Shown: positions 23,382-35,593, counted from the first letter of the stretch. The stretch is 64,000 nucleotides of DNA from Petunia secreta (GCA_029990175.1 JARKIP010000048.1:23398001-23462000), one strand, 5' to 3'. A program made the numbers and translations. Notes: generated by a model not told the origin, from the letters alone.

Positions 23382-23480
23382 GCAAAACCTGTTGCCTGAA
23401 ACAACACAAGAAACTCAACAAAAAATTAAACCTAAATAGATAATAAGTAATCATTCAAAAAGAAATCAGTCAATAATTAG

Positions 23481-23498
23481 TCCCCGGCAACGGTGCCA
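23481..23498 (-). promoter_or_regulatory. Primer-binding site, tRNA-Asp type
   Basis: The minus strand reads TGGCACCGTTGCCGGGGA, one base different from the site at 198-215, six bases inside the 5' LTR. Confidence 0.85.
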
Positions 23499-23504
23499 AA
23501 AACT

Positions 23505-24849
23505 TGTTGCTCCCAACGCACACGCAAGTATACGCGGTCGACAAGTAATAAAATGATAAGTAGAGTACCGTTCCAATGAGGACTATTCAGACTGACGCTT
23601 AACAAATAATTTCTAACTACTATTCAGGGATCTTTTTCCAATAGTGAGAGTTTTTATTAACGAAGAGCAATAACTAAAATGATGGAAATTCAGTCAAACA
23701 ATGGAGCAAACGTTGGTTGTAAACAATATTAAGGAGACAGTGCAAGGTCAGAGTTACGAACAATCCAGTTGAGTTTTCTAATTGATTCCACTTCTTAAAT
23801 CCCGGATTACTAACTAACAGATTAAATGTACCCGTGAATACCTTCCGATTCTTCACGGTCTATGCAGGTTACTCCAATCCCTATATGTCTACGAGTTGAA
23901 TCACGTGCATGCATTAACGAATTCTGTAATTAGTTAAGCTAGGCGATCAAGTATATGTCTATCCTACTCACAAATCGGTTCCCGATTCCTGGGTTCACAA
24001 TCTAGCCCTACTCTTTCTTATTGCGTTCATAAATTCCCTCTTTCGAGTTCAATCTAAAAACCATAGATAATGCATAATTATCGAGCTCTAATAATTACAC
24101 AAGTGAAATCAATAAAGAATAAGTGACCCGTTATGGGATTCAATTAATGGGAATCAATCTTCAAACATCAACTTTCATGAAATACTCTAACCCTAGAACG
24201 TAAGATTTAGCCACACATACTCATAATCACAAGCAATGAATTGATGAAATAATGATGTAATAGATTAATAGATGAAAGAATAATAATTAAACCCTTGTTC
24301 AATGAAGTATGGTGCTCTCAATTGCTCCAAAGTCTGAACTCCTATCAAAAACTAAGTAAAAGAGTATTTATAGTGTTTACAAAGGCCTAGTAATAAGTTA
24401 CACCTAAGCCTAGACGAAATAGGAAGTCAAAAAACGCTCCAGGGCGCTGTAGCTGGAGCCCCCCCCCCCCCCCCCCGAACGCGCGCACGAAGGCAGAATC
24501 CGTTGAAATCCACGCGCAATGGCCACGTCCCGCGCTGAAAAACGTGCCAAAAGCTTGGGCGCCTTAGGGGCGCGGCGCGCCTAGCAACGTGCCACGCATT
24601 TTTCTGCTTTTCCTTTGCTCCGCAGCTCGCTTCGTGTCATGCCTTCGTGTGCTCGATCCAATCCTCAATCAAAATCCAATCTTTTCTTGCTCGATCATGC
24701 TCTTTAAAGCTCCAATTTCACTTCATAACGACCTACACACATACGACACAATATCAGTGCAAAATCACATTCATTAACTAGAAAACGGGCGCATAATATA
24801 CTCAAACGTGAGAAAATATTAAGGAAATATAGGCATAAAATGCCAAACA
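23505..24849 (-). repeat. 5' LTR of the minus-strand Athila element (1345 bp)
   Basis: On the minus strand it runs TGTTTGGCATTTTATGCC ... GGGAGCAACA. A TATAAATA promoter box lies at 24372-24365. A run of about 18 C residues at 24459-24476 corresponds to a shorter C-run in the 3' LTR (about 12784-12797). Confidence 0.9.
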
Positions 24850-25277
24850 TAAATTGTATTTGGCGATTTGACTTCGCTGCAATAACTGTAGCAGACTCGT
24901 ATACGTAAATGTCACGTTTATATATGATATTTTAGAAAATCATATTTATTTTAATTAAAAAGATGCTTAGCTTCATATTGAAAAGACACAACTCCAGAAA
25001 GGTTGTTACAAAATCTATCTTGCAATATATATTAGATCATAAATTTGATGATGGAGTATAAAAGTTAGCAAGTGAACTTTCAAATAAATATATACCAACG
25101 CTCTTCTTAAATATCTCATACATGTACTATAGTTAGCTTTTACAATTTATCGGTTTATCCTCTGGAATTGTTTTTGTTAGTTCTCTTCCTTTAGGTCAGT
25201 AGACAATGGTCAAATTAATTTGCTGTTGAAAGGATTATAATGATACTTGCCCAAGGTATTTAAATGTTACTTCATGC
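24850..25277. other. Intergenic spacer, no gene seen
   Basis: Low-complexity AT-rich DNA between the Athila 5' LTR and the truncated Reina LTR. No target duplication of either element is recognisable. Confidence 0.5.
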
Positions 25278-25623
25278 GAGTTTTATTGATAGAGTTGATT
25301 ACAATCACTAATGGAATTCTAAACAGATACAGTAGGAATAAGTGTGAAAGTAAGTAGAGAGAATGAGGATAATGTTGAGAGATAGTTGGAATCTTCCAAA
25401 TTCTGGACATCGACCTTCTCCAATTTTTGTTAGTTAATAACCGCCCCAGCTTGTATCTGGGCCGTTGGATCAAGAATCCCTCCTTCTAATCTGACCCGTT
25501 CTTTCTTATTAGCTGTAGTGGTCACGTGCTCTCACTTGAGCTGAATCAACCTTTCCACATGCCTCTCTTATTCATGTCTTTCCCAATTCCTAACCCTAAT
25601 CACTACTACTCGCAACCATTACA
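25278..25623 (-). repeat. 3' LTR of the Reina-type element, truncated
   Basis: It is homologous to 30153-30540 from GTTTTATTGATAGAGTTGAT to CAACCATTACA. About 45 bp corresponding to the outer end are replaced by unrelated DNA at 25250-25277. Confidence 0.82.
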
Positions 25624-28570
25624 ATACCACCTCGACGAAATCGACCTTGTCCTCAAGGTCGGAGACTAGCCACGAACGCCGGAAATTGACTCTTCAAATA
25701 ACCCCAATCTTCCCATGTTGCTTCCTCGGGCCCAATATTAGCCCATTGAACCAACACATTCACTGAAACCCCATTGTTTACCTTCACCATATGGCGCTGC
25801 AAAATCGCCATTGGATGGATCATCACTCTCCCCTCCTCATCCCAGATCGGGGGTTGTTGTTACAGAATAATTATTGGGCCCACCCTGCGCTTCAATTGGG
25901 ACACGTGGGAAATCGGGGTGGAGCTGCAATTGAGCCGGCAAGTCAAGACGGTAAGCTACTGCTCCAATTTTCTCTAAAACCTTGTATGGCCCATAAAATT
26001 TTGCACTCAACTTTAAATTTCACCTTATTGTGATAGAGGACTGTCGATAGGGCTGTAATTTGAGGTACACCCAGTCCCCCACTGCTAGTATTCTGTCAGA
26101 TCTGGCTCTATCTGCATAAAATTTCATCCTTGATTGTGCCTGCTGTAGATTCTCTTTTAGGTGTTGTAGCATGAGTTGTCTCTGGGCTATGTTGAGACCT
26201 ACTGCTGTGTTGGTGAGGTGGGGTAAGGATCCCATAGGAATTTATGGTGGGGGATAGCCATAGAGGGCTTTAATATTTGGTGGTTTGAAGGATGGATGGT
26301 GGCTAGTGTTGTACCACCATTCTTCAAGTGGTAGCCATTTTAACCACTGTCTTGGTTCTGCAAAGACCATGGCTCTTAAGTATGCCTCAAGACAACGGTT
26401 CAATCTCTCAGTTTGCCCATCCGTCTGGGGGTGGTAGGCTGTGGATAATTTGAGCCGAGTACCCATAGTTTTGAGCAAGTGATGCCAGAAAGAGCTTGTA
26501 AAAATAGGGTCTCTATCTTAGACAATAGATCTAGGAATACCATGGAGCCTTCATATCTCTTTAAGGAACAATTCAACAACATCATGGGCTGTAAAGGGAT
26601 GTTTTATGGCCAAGAAATTACCATATTTAGTTAGCTTATCAATAACCACTAGCACATCATTTCTGTGACCCGATGAGGGTAGGCCCTCCACAAAATCCAA
26701 GGAAATATCATACCAAGGAATCTCAGAAATGGGAAGGGGTTGAAGTAACCCTGGTGGGTATACATGCTCAGTCTTAACTCTTTGGCAGATGTCACATTCA
26801 GCTACCCAGCTGAAGATCTCCCTCTTCATATTTTGCCAATAGAAAATCATTGCAACTCTCTTGTAGCTTCCTTGCTGACCAGAGTGGCCTCCTACTGGTG
26901 ATTGGTAAAGTGCCTAAAAAGTGGTTCTCCTTAGATTAGCTCCCCTGCCCAATAGAACTCTTCAATCATATCTTAGTATCTCTTGTTGCAGTGCATACCT
27001 TGGGTGGCTGTCTGGCTTAGTAGTTAACTCAGTAAGGAGTTGCATAGTCCTGGAGTCACCCTCATAGTTATTCACTATCTCCTGTAGCCATGTTGGCTCC
27101 ACTGTGGTCATAGCTTGCAAGGCTGATTCAGGTTCCCGTCTTCTAGAGAGGGCATCAGCCACTCTATTTTCTGTATCCCTTTTGTATTGGACTTCATAGT
27201 CCATGACTATCAACTTGGTCAAGCCGTTCCGCTGCAATGCCGTGGATACCTTCTGCTCCAATAAGTATTTTAGGTTGTGATGATCTGTCTTGATGATAAA
27301 GTGTCAAACTTTGAGGTAAGGCCTCCACTTCTCTACTGCTGTTAATAGGGCTAGATATTCCTTCTTATAAGTTGATAGACCTCAGTGTCTAGGTGCCAAT
27401 ACCTTGCTAAAGTATGCTAGAGGTCTCCCTTCTTGAACTAAGACTTCTCCCATGCCTGTGGAACATGCATCAGTTTCCACTATGAAAGGTTTAGAAAAAT
27501 CAGTGAAGGCCAGAACAGGTGCTGAAGACATGGCGTGTTTAAGTTGCTGGAATGTTGTTTCAGCCTCCACACTCTACTGGAATGAATTCGTTTTTAGTAG
27601 TTGGGTTAAAGGCTTGCTGATGATTCCATAGGATTTGATAAACATCCTATAATAGCCTGTTAACTCTAAAAATCCCCTTAAAGCCTTCACAGTAGCAGGA
27701 GTAGGCCAGTAGATCATAGCCTCAATCTTACTTGGGTTTGTAGATACCCCTTGTGCAGAGATGATGTGGCCAAGGTACTCCACCTTAGGTTGGCGAGCAC
27801 TTAGATAGCTTAGCATAGAGTTGTTCCCTTCTTAAGACCTGTAGGACTTTATTGAGGTGTTGTGCATGGGTTGTGATTGAAACACTGTATACCAGTATAT
27901 CATTAAAAAAAACTAGAACAAATTTCCTCAAATAATCTTTAAACACCTGATTCATCAAAATCTGGAAGGTGGCTGGGGTATTAGTCAAGCCAAAAGGCAT
28001 GACCCTGAATTCATAATGCCCTAAATGTGTTCTAAACCCTGTCTTTTATATGTCACTTTCCCCCATTCTAATTTGATAGTAGCCTGCCCTTAAGTCAATC
28101 TTAGAAAAGATAGTAGAACCATTCAACTCATCCAGTAGATCATCAACCAATGGTATTGGAAATTTATCCTTTATAGTCATCTTGTTCAATTCCATATAAT
28201 CAATACAAAATCTCTATGTACCATCCTTCTTTATTACTAATAAAACTGGGGAGTGACTAGGTTGAATTATTTCATTCTTTAGCATTTCCTGCACCTGTTT
28301 TTCTATTTCATTCTTCTGGAAAAAACTGTATCTATAAGGTCTAATACTCACTGGCACTGCATCAGATTTCAGAGGTATGAAGTGGTCTTGCTCTCTTCTT
28401 GGTGGTGAGGTCTTGGGCTCCTTAAAGACATCAGGGAACTCTTGTAGCACTGCTGCAATTTCCTCAGGTAACTCTGATTTCTCCTCCTGTATTTCTCTAG
28501 ATATAGAAAACAAATATGCCCACAAAACTTGACCCTTCTTGACTAGCTGGTTAATAGACAAGGCTGACAT
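25624..28570 (-). pseudogene. Reina pol: RT, RNase H, integrase and chromodomain-like tail, broken
   Basis: 28570-28214 is the RT N terminus (QDHFIPLKSDAVPVSIRPYR). 28000-27785 has the RT core MPFGLTNTPATFQILMNQVF with FFNDILVY where FFDDILVY is expected, so a catalytic Asp is Asn. 27816-27574 is the RT thumb region. RNase H is at 27570-27382 (ETDACSTGMGEVLVQEGRPL) and 27261-26962 (ENRVADALSRR). The integrase is at 26850-26551 (CDICQRVKTEHVYPPG, ISLDFVEGLP) and 26478-26242 (TAYHPQTDGQTERLNR), and its C terminus at 26235-26020 (AVGDWVYLKLQPYRQSS). Sequence down to 25640 would encode a chromodomain-like tail (VKVNNGVSV, GPEEATWED). Stops lie between most blocks. Confidence 0.82.
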
Positions 28571-28765
28571 ACTGTGTAGTCTTCCTTATTCAGTGATACC
28601 CTGTAACTGAACCTTTTTTCCCTTAACCATCACTTGTAACTTGCACCCCACAAACTCACATTTAACTGGATTGTGAAGCCTCATCCAATCAGCCCCTAGT
28701 ACCATATCACACCCCCTTAGATTGATCAATCTCGGGTTATCCTCAAAGTCCTCCCCTTGAATCTT

Positions 28766-29944
28766 TCATTTAAATTTTTTGAAAGAATGAAGAACGACTA
28801 AGTGACTACCACTAGCAACTGTAACCATCATAAGAGTATCTTGTATTGTTGCACAACCAATTTGCTTAGCTGTATTGTAGTCAAAGAAGCTGTGGGTGCT
28901 CCTAGAATCTGCCAATATTGTTAGGGATAGTTTCTTTGCCTTGCGCAGCAGTCTGATAGTATTAGGGAGGGAAGTACCAGACAATGCATTCAAGCTAATG
29001 GCCCCATCTTTTGTTAGGTCTTCTGGAATATGTTGGTTCATTAGTTCCTCCTCTTGTATCATATTTTCCTCCATTTCCTCACCTGCCATGGCATGTAACT
29101 GTTTACCCTCGCATTGGTGCCCAAAGAAATATTTGTCTCCACATTTGTTGCAAAGCCCATTATTCTTCCTATACTCCATCAAATTGTTGTGTTCTTCCTT
29201 GCTAGTTGAAGCCTTTTCTTTAGGCCAAGTGGCTGAACCCCTGATGTAACTTGATGGGTTGCTAGGAATCATCTGTTGCATAGGTAGTTGGTTTCTCCTG
29301 AACAATTGGTTCTTATTCTTCTTTTCTACAGAATCAGTTTGTCTCTCTAAATATTTAGCTTGATCAACTGCCTGACTGAGAGTAAAGGGTGTTAATAGTC
29401 TCACTGTATGCTTGATATCCTCCTTTAGCCCTCCAATAAAGGTTTCTAGGAAGAAATCTTCTGGAATTTTTGGATTTCTGATTAATACCCAAGTTTTAAG
29501 CTCTTCAAATTCATACAAATACTCCCTCACAGTTCCCTTTTGGGTTATCTTGTTAAGTCTCTCCACTAAGGCATTATTCCCTATATTGGCAAACCTTTTG
29601 CAAACCTCAATGGTGAATTCACCCCATTTAACTACACCCCTGCTGATTTGAAAGGCATAAAACCAAGATTCAGCTCTTCCATCTAAATGCATAGAAGCGA
29701 CCTCTAATTTTTTCTTGTTTTCGGTAATATAATAGAGATGGAAGTTCTTGACACATTTACATAGCCACACTCTTGGGTCTGTGTTTCCATCATAATAAGG
29801 AAATTTGAATTTTGGCAAATATTGATCTACCTGTTCTCTTGCAGGAGCGTGTTCTTGGATCTCAGGCCTTCTGGGCTGACCAAGGAATGATTCACGAGTG
29901 TGGGCTGGTGAAGAAGAAGGTGGGCCATGATGATTCATCAACAA
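28766..29944 (-). pseudogene. Reina gag and start of protease (392 codons open)
   Basis: This is the longest surviving ORF of the element. It contains FKFPYYDGNTDPRVWLCKC, a gag domain, a zinc knuckle CNKCGDKYFFGHQC at about residue 265, and ILADSRSTHSFFDYNTAKQI at about residue 340. The last is the retropepsin site with Arg in place of the usual Gly of DSG. It stops after VVLHSFKKFK, before the rest of the protease and RT. The frame is separated from pol by stops around 28570-28766, so the protein would be non-functional. Confidence 0.8.
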
Positions 29945-30137
29945 CTACAACATGGATTCCATGCGTGTGCCCAGATCATCCAATCTTGTATTTGTTTCTT
30001 TGAGTTGTGTTGTACTTTCATCAAATTTCTGATTTGTAGTTGTAACAAAACCATGTAACTGTGTTTCTACCTTTCCAATGTGTTCTTCCTGACTCTTTGA
30101 TCTTGTATTTTCCACCATTTTCATAGGGCCGGATTGG

Positions 30138-30149
30138 GCTCTGATACCA
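30138..30149 (-). promoter_or_regulatory. Primer-binding site, tRNA-Met type
   Basis: The minus strand reads TGGTATCAGAGC, three bases inside the LTR end at 30153. It is the classical initiator-tRNA-Met primer site. Confidence 0.85.
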
Positions 30150-30152
30150 ACT

Positions 30153-30540
30153 TGTAATGGACCGTAATTGAATTGAAAGAATTAGTCGAATGGAACTTTT
30201 ATTGATAGAGTTGATTCCAATAACTAATGGAATTATAAATAGATACAGCAGGAATAAGAGTGAAAGTAAGTAGAGAGAGAGAATGGATAAGGTTGAGAGG
30301 TAGTTGGAATCTTTTAAATTCTGAACCCCAACCTTCTCCAATTTCTGTTAGTTAATAACCATCGCAACTTGTATCTGGGTCGTTAGATCAAGAATCCCTC
30401 CTTTTAATCTGACCCGTTCTTTCTCATTAGCTATAGCGGTCAGTGCTCTCACTTGAGCTGAGTCAGCCTTTCCACGTGCCTCTCTTATTCTTGTCTTTCC
30501 CAATTCCTAACCCTAATCACTACTACTCCCGACCATTATA
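30153..30540 (-). repeat. Reina LTR shared by two element copies
   Basis: TGTAATGGACC ... GACCATTATA, 388 bp. It is the 5' LTR of the copy to its left (primer site adjacent). At the same time it stands where the 3' LTR should be for the integrase fragment at 30541-31108. Confidence 0.85.
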
Positions 30541-31108
30541 ATACCACTTCGACGAAATCGACCATGTCCTCAAGGTCAGAGACTAGCCACGAACGCCAAA
30601 AATTGACTCTTCAAATAACCCCAATCTTCCCATGTTGCTTCCTCAGGCCCAATATTAGCCTATTGAACCAACATCTTCACTGAAACCCCATTGTTTACCT
30701 TCACCATACGGCGCTACAAAATCGCCACTGGATGGATCATTACTCTCCCTTCCTCATCGTAGATTGGGGGTTGTTGCCGCGGAATAATTGTTGAGCCCAC
30801 CCTGCGCTTCAATTGGGACACGTGGAAAACCGGGTGGAGCTGTGATTGAGCCGGCAAGTCAAGACGATAAGCCACTGCTCTAATTTCCTCTAAAACCTTG
30901 TATGGCCCATAAAATTTTGCACTTAACTTTAAATTCCGCCTAATTGTGATAGATGACTGCTGATAGGGCTGTAATTTGAGGTACACCCAGTCCCCCACTG
31001 CTAGTGTTCTGTCAGATTTGGCTTTGTCTGCATAAAATTTCATCCTTGATTGTGCCTGCTGTAGATTCTCCTTTAGGTGTTGTAGCATGAGCTCTGGGCT
31101 ATGTTGAG
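30541..31108 (-). pseudogene. Second Reina copy: integrase C-terminal fragment
   Basis: The minus strand encodes LMLQHLKENLQQAQSRMKFY, AVGDWVYLKLQPYQQSS and AKFYGPYKVLEEIRAVAYRL, then LHPVFHVSQLKRRVG and a chromodomain-like tail. It is homologous to about 25624-26190 of the first copy. Homology ends at GGGCTATGTTGAGA near 31108, where unrelated DNA begins, so this copy lacks everything upstream. Confidence 0.82.
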
Positions 31109-32409
31109 AATCACGTTCTTTAGTTATAGTCATAACGAAGCGATTTGATGATTTGCTAGCATTTTTTATTATAATGCATTTTGGTGCCCTTGTAGAACTA
31201 TACTATTGATTGATTGTAGTTGGTTTTGCCTGACAAACAAGTAAAATTTGAAGGTTATCACGTAGAAGTATTGTTCTGATGTTAGTTTCTATATTTATTC
31301 TGTTGTTATAATATTTTTGTTCTAGTATCATATATGAAAGTACAAGAGGGGGGTGAATTTTATTTTTCTAATATTTTCCTCAGTCGACTGTTTTACTGAG
31401 ACAATCAACTAATACTGTAGCAGAATAAAGATACGGAATAAAGTGCGCAGTAATTAAAGTGCAGAATATAAAATTGACACATTGATATTTTATACTGGTG
31501 CGGAACCAATGTGGTATCCTTATCAAGTCCCCTTGGGTTGCAAATTAGTTATCTCTTTAGCTCTATGATCTTGGTTACAAGGTTTGTGGTTTTCCTTGTT
31601 CACCACCAACGATCTACAAGGTTGATTTTCACTCGATCACCAACAAACGAACAAGGGTTGGTTTTGACACACTCAGCAACAACGTAGTGATGGTTTTCAC
31701 TCGTTCACCAATAACGGGCTTTGATTTTCTAGCTCACCAAAGAAACTATTCTTGACACAATTATTACCTCGACCACGACTCTCTTTCTTTTCTTTTCGTA
31801 CGCTAGTAGACTCTAAAAAATACAGTGATTTATAATAAGTAAAAGCTTAGAGAGAATGCTGAATATCAATAGAAGCGTATCTTCTCAATTAGTGACTTCT
31901 TGAATTTATAGTTGTGAATCTTGAATTAGTTGTAGAGCCCTCTTTATGCTTGATGATTGCTCCTTGATATTGTTTCCATAATAGCCGCTGATTGGGATAT
32001 GCCTTTATTGTAATTAGAGATAATCAACCCAAGAGAATTGATCCTGAAAAAGATTGAGATCTTGTTGAAAATAAGGCTAGAGGTATTTTTCCTCCATAAA
32101 TATTCTTGACGTTTGCTCATGTGCTTCTTTAGAGAGGATTTGAATATCTTTGAATATTCCCTATTTCTTTAGCTCTTTATTCCTTTTTGATTGGATGTGA
32201 ATCCCAATATAATTCCTATCAAGAATAACGTGACTTTCCTTCTAGTATAGCATTCCATATTATTTTCTTTGTCTTACTTTTATTCCATTTAGAGTTAAAA
32301 CTTTAACTCTCGGAAGTAATGCGTTGTAGTATAATATTAATTCTTGAATAATCAATACTAAATTTTTTTGCATTCTGAATTTATTCCACAAACACGTCTG
32401 CTTCCTTGT
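31109..32409. other. Unclassified repeat-like DNA, no gene seen
   Basis: It includes the phrase GTACAAGAGGGGGGTGAATT (31339-31358), a common plant repeat motif in my memory, and a short tandem block (31600-31725) with recurring GGTTTTCACTCG/TTCACCAA words. It may be part of an older LTR-type repeat split by the hAT element at 32418. Confidence 0.4.
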
Positions 32410-32417
32410 GTTCAAGC

Positions 32418-33371
32418 TAGGGGTGTCAGCGGTTCCGTTCGGTCGGTTTTTTTATGAAATTTATACCATACTAATTTTTTGGTTACTCTATTGTGCATAA
32501 CCAAAATAAGACTTTTCAAACGTCTCATTCACGTTGGTTTTCCTTCAGTTTTGGTTCGGTTCGGTTACTTTTTAGTAATTTCTTTTAGAACTCTATGGTA
32601 GATTTTACCATTATTAGAATATGTCATTTTTATGTAAAATACCTATACATTTAATATAACACATATGATTTAAGATAATATTTGGATAAAAATAAAAAAT
32701 AGTCATAACTAATATTTAAGTACTCGACATAGTTTCGTTGTCCAGTATCGAGCTACAAGTGATTGTCACTCTCTATTAAGTAGATAATAGAATACGATAC
32801 CATATACATGACTTTGGTAAAATTTAATTATAAGGCAATTAATCAAAATAACATTATTATATAGTGATGTTATAAAATCAATGAAGCAAAGACAAAAAAA
32901 TTCTAAATAACACGAGTTGACAGATATTGATTAAATGTAACTCAAGAACTAGAATAATAAAAGATTAAGTATATGCTAAGAGAAATTTAAACGAGTAGAA
33001 AAATATTTGATATTTTGGTCACTTAGTAGCTTGGTATATACTCAAATTTATTAGTCGTACCAATTGATTTAGTTTCGACATGATTATATGAGTGCGGATG
33101 AATTTGGTAGTTTGCACTTTCGGTGTTAATTAGTATATGCACCGTTGTGTTTCCATCACCTCAAGGTCCAAGACCTCGACTAAAAATGTTTGTTTATATT
33201 TATATTTAGACTTAACACATAATCAATACCGATTGTTATTTTTATATTATACTTAGGTTATTTTCACCAAAATCGATAGTTTGAATATAACTCTATAACC
33301 GTACCGAATAATTAGGGTAGATTTTTTTTATAAAATAAAAAACTGAAAAAAATACCGAACCGAATATATTT

Positions 33372-33461
<90 letters not shown>

Positions 33462-33636
33462 CGTTCGGTATTTTTTCAATTTTTTTTATTTTATAAAAAA
33501 ACCTACTCTAATTATTCGGTACGGTTATAGAGTTATATTCAAACCATCAATTATGGTAAGAATAACCTAAGAATTAGTTCGATTTGGTACGGTTAGATCG
33601 ATTATGTCGATTTTTCGAAAACTATTGACACCCCTG
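32418..33636. mobile_element. Non-autonomous hAT element with 8-bp target duplication
   Basis: The left end TAGGGGTGTCA (32418-32428) and right end TGACACCCCTG (33626-33636) are hAT-type terminal inverted repeats. The flanks GTTCAAGC (32410-32417) and GTTTAAGC (33637-33644) are 8-bp target duplications differing at one base. No transposase ORF. GGTTCGGTTCGGTT-like words lie near both ends. The centre holds a long inverted repeat (33283-33560). Confidence 0.85.
33283..33560. repeat. Long inverted repeat with a (CA)n(TA)n loop
   Basis: The left arm (about 33280-33370, TATAACTCTATAACCGTACC...) and right arm (about 33459-33550, ...GGTACGGTTATAGAGTTATA) are nearly perfect reverse complements over about 90 bp. 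The loop is a (CA)n run followed by a (TA)n run (33375-33458). The single strand would fold into a long hairpin. Confidence 0.8.
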
Positions 33637-33644
33637 GTTTAAGC

Positions 33645-35540
33645 TGGCGTGAATCTTCAATTAATCAATCTGCGCAACTTTCTTCTTTATTACAAAATCT
33701 CCAGTCAATTAATTATAATTGATTCTTGCTAGTGCTTTCCTTCTATATATAAACATTAATTAATGATTATAGAAAGCAATCAATTACTAATTAATTTCCA
33801 CTCTTGACTTCCCATAAGTGAAGCGTTACTGTTGCTTCACAATATTATCACGACCTTTGAGATATGTAGGATTTCCAAATATCAATTCTTCTTCTTCTTC
33901 TTCGGGAGACATTATAATAAATAATCTTTTCATTAACTTGAAACTCCAATACTTAGTTTTCCATATAGTCTCCTTCCAGAAAGTAGTAGAGTGAATATTT
34001 TTCCATCCACAATATTGTATTGTAGAAATAAATTCATTCCTTGACGTGACAATAACTTCACACCGTTATTTCAATAACATTTCCTTCCATAATATTTGAA
34101 ATTCACATTTCAAATATTATTTCTTCCATCAAGCTTGAAGACCAAGTCTTGGAGATAATATTTCCTCCAATAATATTTTCTTCTCATAAGCCTATTTGAA
34201 TCTCCATCATATTCCTCTTCATAAACAACCTATACAAAATAAATTAACCACAAGTAAATATTCATTGATTAAAATAATTTAATTTGTTATCATTAAAATA
34301 AATACGTGAAACCTTGAGGCTAACCATGCGTACTTTTATTAGGGGTACGACTTTTGAAATAAAGCGAAGATAGGGGACATACTCATATCACATGCATTTA
34401 TATATCTTTGTTACCAGATGGCATGTGAGGTTCTACTCGAGTTGTTATTTGTCTTGAGTTAATTGTCTGTTTGCAAAATTTTTGTTTGTTTAATTGGAGA
34501 GAATTTTAAAGTTTGGTGTCTGGTTGAATTTAAAAACGAGGATACTGTCAAGATGAATATTTGATGTTTTGCAATAACAATACATACAAAATATACATAG
34601 AAGTACAATACGTAGTACACATATACACACACAACAAAACATACTAAAGATGTAGAAAACACTATGAATGTTGGTTGTAAACCCAAAAATGAATGTTAAC
34701 AACATGAAAAAAACAAGTGAAAAGAGGTGATACCATCTCCGTTGGTTGTGTTTAGCTACAAACTAATATATAACAGTAGCCGGTGTAGAAAACACTATAC
34801 TAAATAAACATTTTTTCCTGTTATCATACATTCAATTTATATCCAATCATCTTGGCTTCGACAAAAAATCACATTCATCAAACTTTTTATAATAATACTC
34901 ATATTTATTTATCTAACTCTGTATTATTTGAATGAATCTACATATGCAACGTATGTATCGAGAAATTAGTAAACTAAAATGGTGGGAGTAAAAAACATAC
35001 ATTGTACATAAATTGGAACAGAGAATACCTCTTTTTTTGTTCTGGGCAGCATGAATGAAGACGTAACCAGAAATCTAAAAGCAAAACTTCGTCCGGGGAA
35101 GCCAGCTCTAAAATGGGGAATATCACAAGGCAATACACGAAACAACGTTAATATGGACAATTCTTGTATCATCTACGGCTGTATTTTTCTGAATTACAAT
35201 TACCAGTGCATGTGTTTACAAGTCCATTATTCAGTTTTAAATGACACTTTATGCAGATGCATGCATCCACAATCGGGGACAGGAAGACGTACTACTTATT
35301 AATTGTCATGCCTTACATAATCAAAAGGAAAACACCACTTCGTATTCTGTCTTTTTCGTAATTCCGCACGCATCACTAGTAAAGAAAAATAATAAATACC
35401 CCACCTAGTATGCTGACCATGCAAGTAAGTTCAATGAACTAATTAATATATATCCTCTGCCAAATCTAAAAACTCAGCCCAGTTAGCTTGTGTCGGCAAT
35501 TTCATGTTAATGTTGACACAACATGATTTAGTGTTTCCAC
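33645..35540. other. Intergenic DNA upstream of the DOG1-like gene, no gene seen
   Basis: AT-rich, with a CTT microsatellite (33889-33904) and many short ATAATATTT/TTCCTTCCAT words at 34080-34200. No recognisable ORF or RNA gene. Confidence 0.4.
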
Positions 35541-35541
35541 T

Positions 35542-35550
35542 CTATATATA
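35542..35550 (+). promoter_or_regulatory. TATA box of the DOG1-like gene
   Basis: CTATATATA lies about 45 bases before the ATG at 35594. CCACGTAGG (35571-35579), with an ACGT core, lies between them. ACGT cores bind bZIP factors in plants, but here it would be in the 5' leader, so its role is uncertain. Confidence 0.5.
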
Positions 35551-35593
35551 ATTTGCATGTCAGCTTGATCCACGTAGGCACAAAAAGAAAGAG

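Larger units (their letters stand above)
11837..24849 (-). mobile_element. Athila-type Ty3/gypsy retrotransposon, complete but decayed (13 kb)
   Basis: Two LTRs of about 1.33-1.35 kb in the same orientation bracket, in minus-strand order: tRNA-Asp primer site, gag, protease, RT, RNase H, integrase, paired hairpins, env-like ORF and polypurine tract. This is the full Athila order. Gag and pol are broken by several frameshifts or stops, and a 594-bp foreign insert splits the integrase. The LTRs differ at clearly more sites than those of the element at 1-5781, including an indel of about 18 bp near 24135, so this copy is older. The 5-bp flanks (GTTGT at 11832 and TAAAT at 24850) do not match. 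Confidence 0.92.
25278..30540 (-). mobile_element. Reina-type chromovirus (Ty3/gypsy) retrotransposon, decayed
   Basis: Short LTRs (about 388 bp; the left one truncated) enclose gag, protease, RT, RNase H and integrase on the minus strand, about 5.3 kb in all. The primer site is TGGTATCAGAGC (initiator tRNA-Met). LTR ends are TGTAATGG ... CCATTACA. Small size, short LTRs, tRNA-Met priming and a chromodomain-like C terminus after integrase fit the Reina lineage. RT carries a changed catalytic motif and the ORFs are broken many times. Confidence 0.82.

Noticed and set aside
30714..31133. Independent gene of 139 codons
   Set aside because: It is the integrase C terminus of a truncated Reina copy, homologous to 26235-25640.
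33375..33458. (CA)n(TA)n run as a separate microsatellite feature
   Set aside because: It forms the loop of the inverted repeat inside the hAT element and is reported there.
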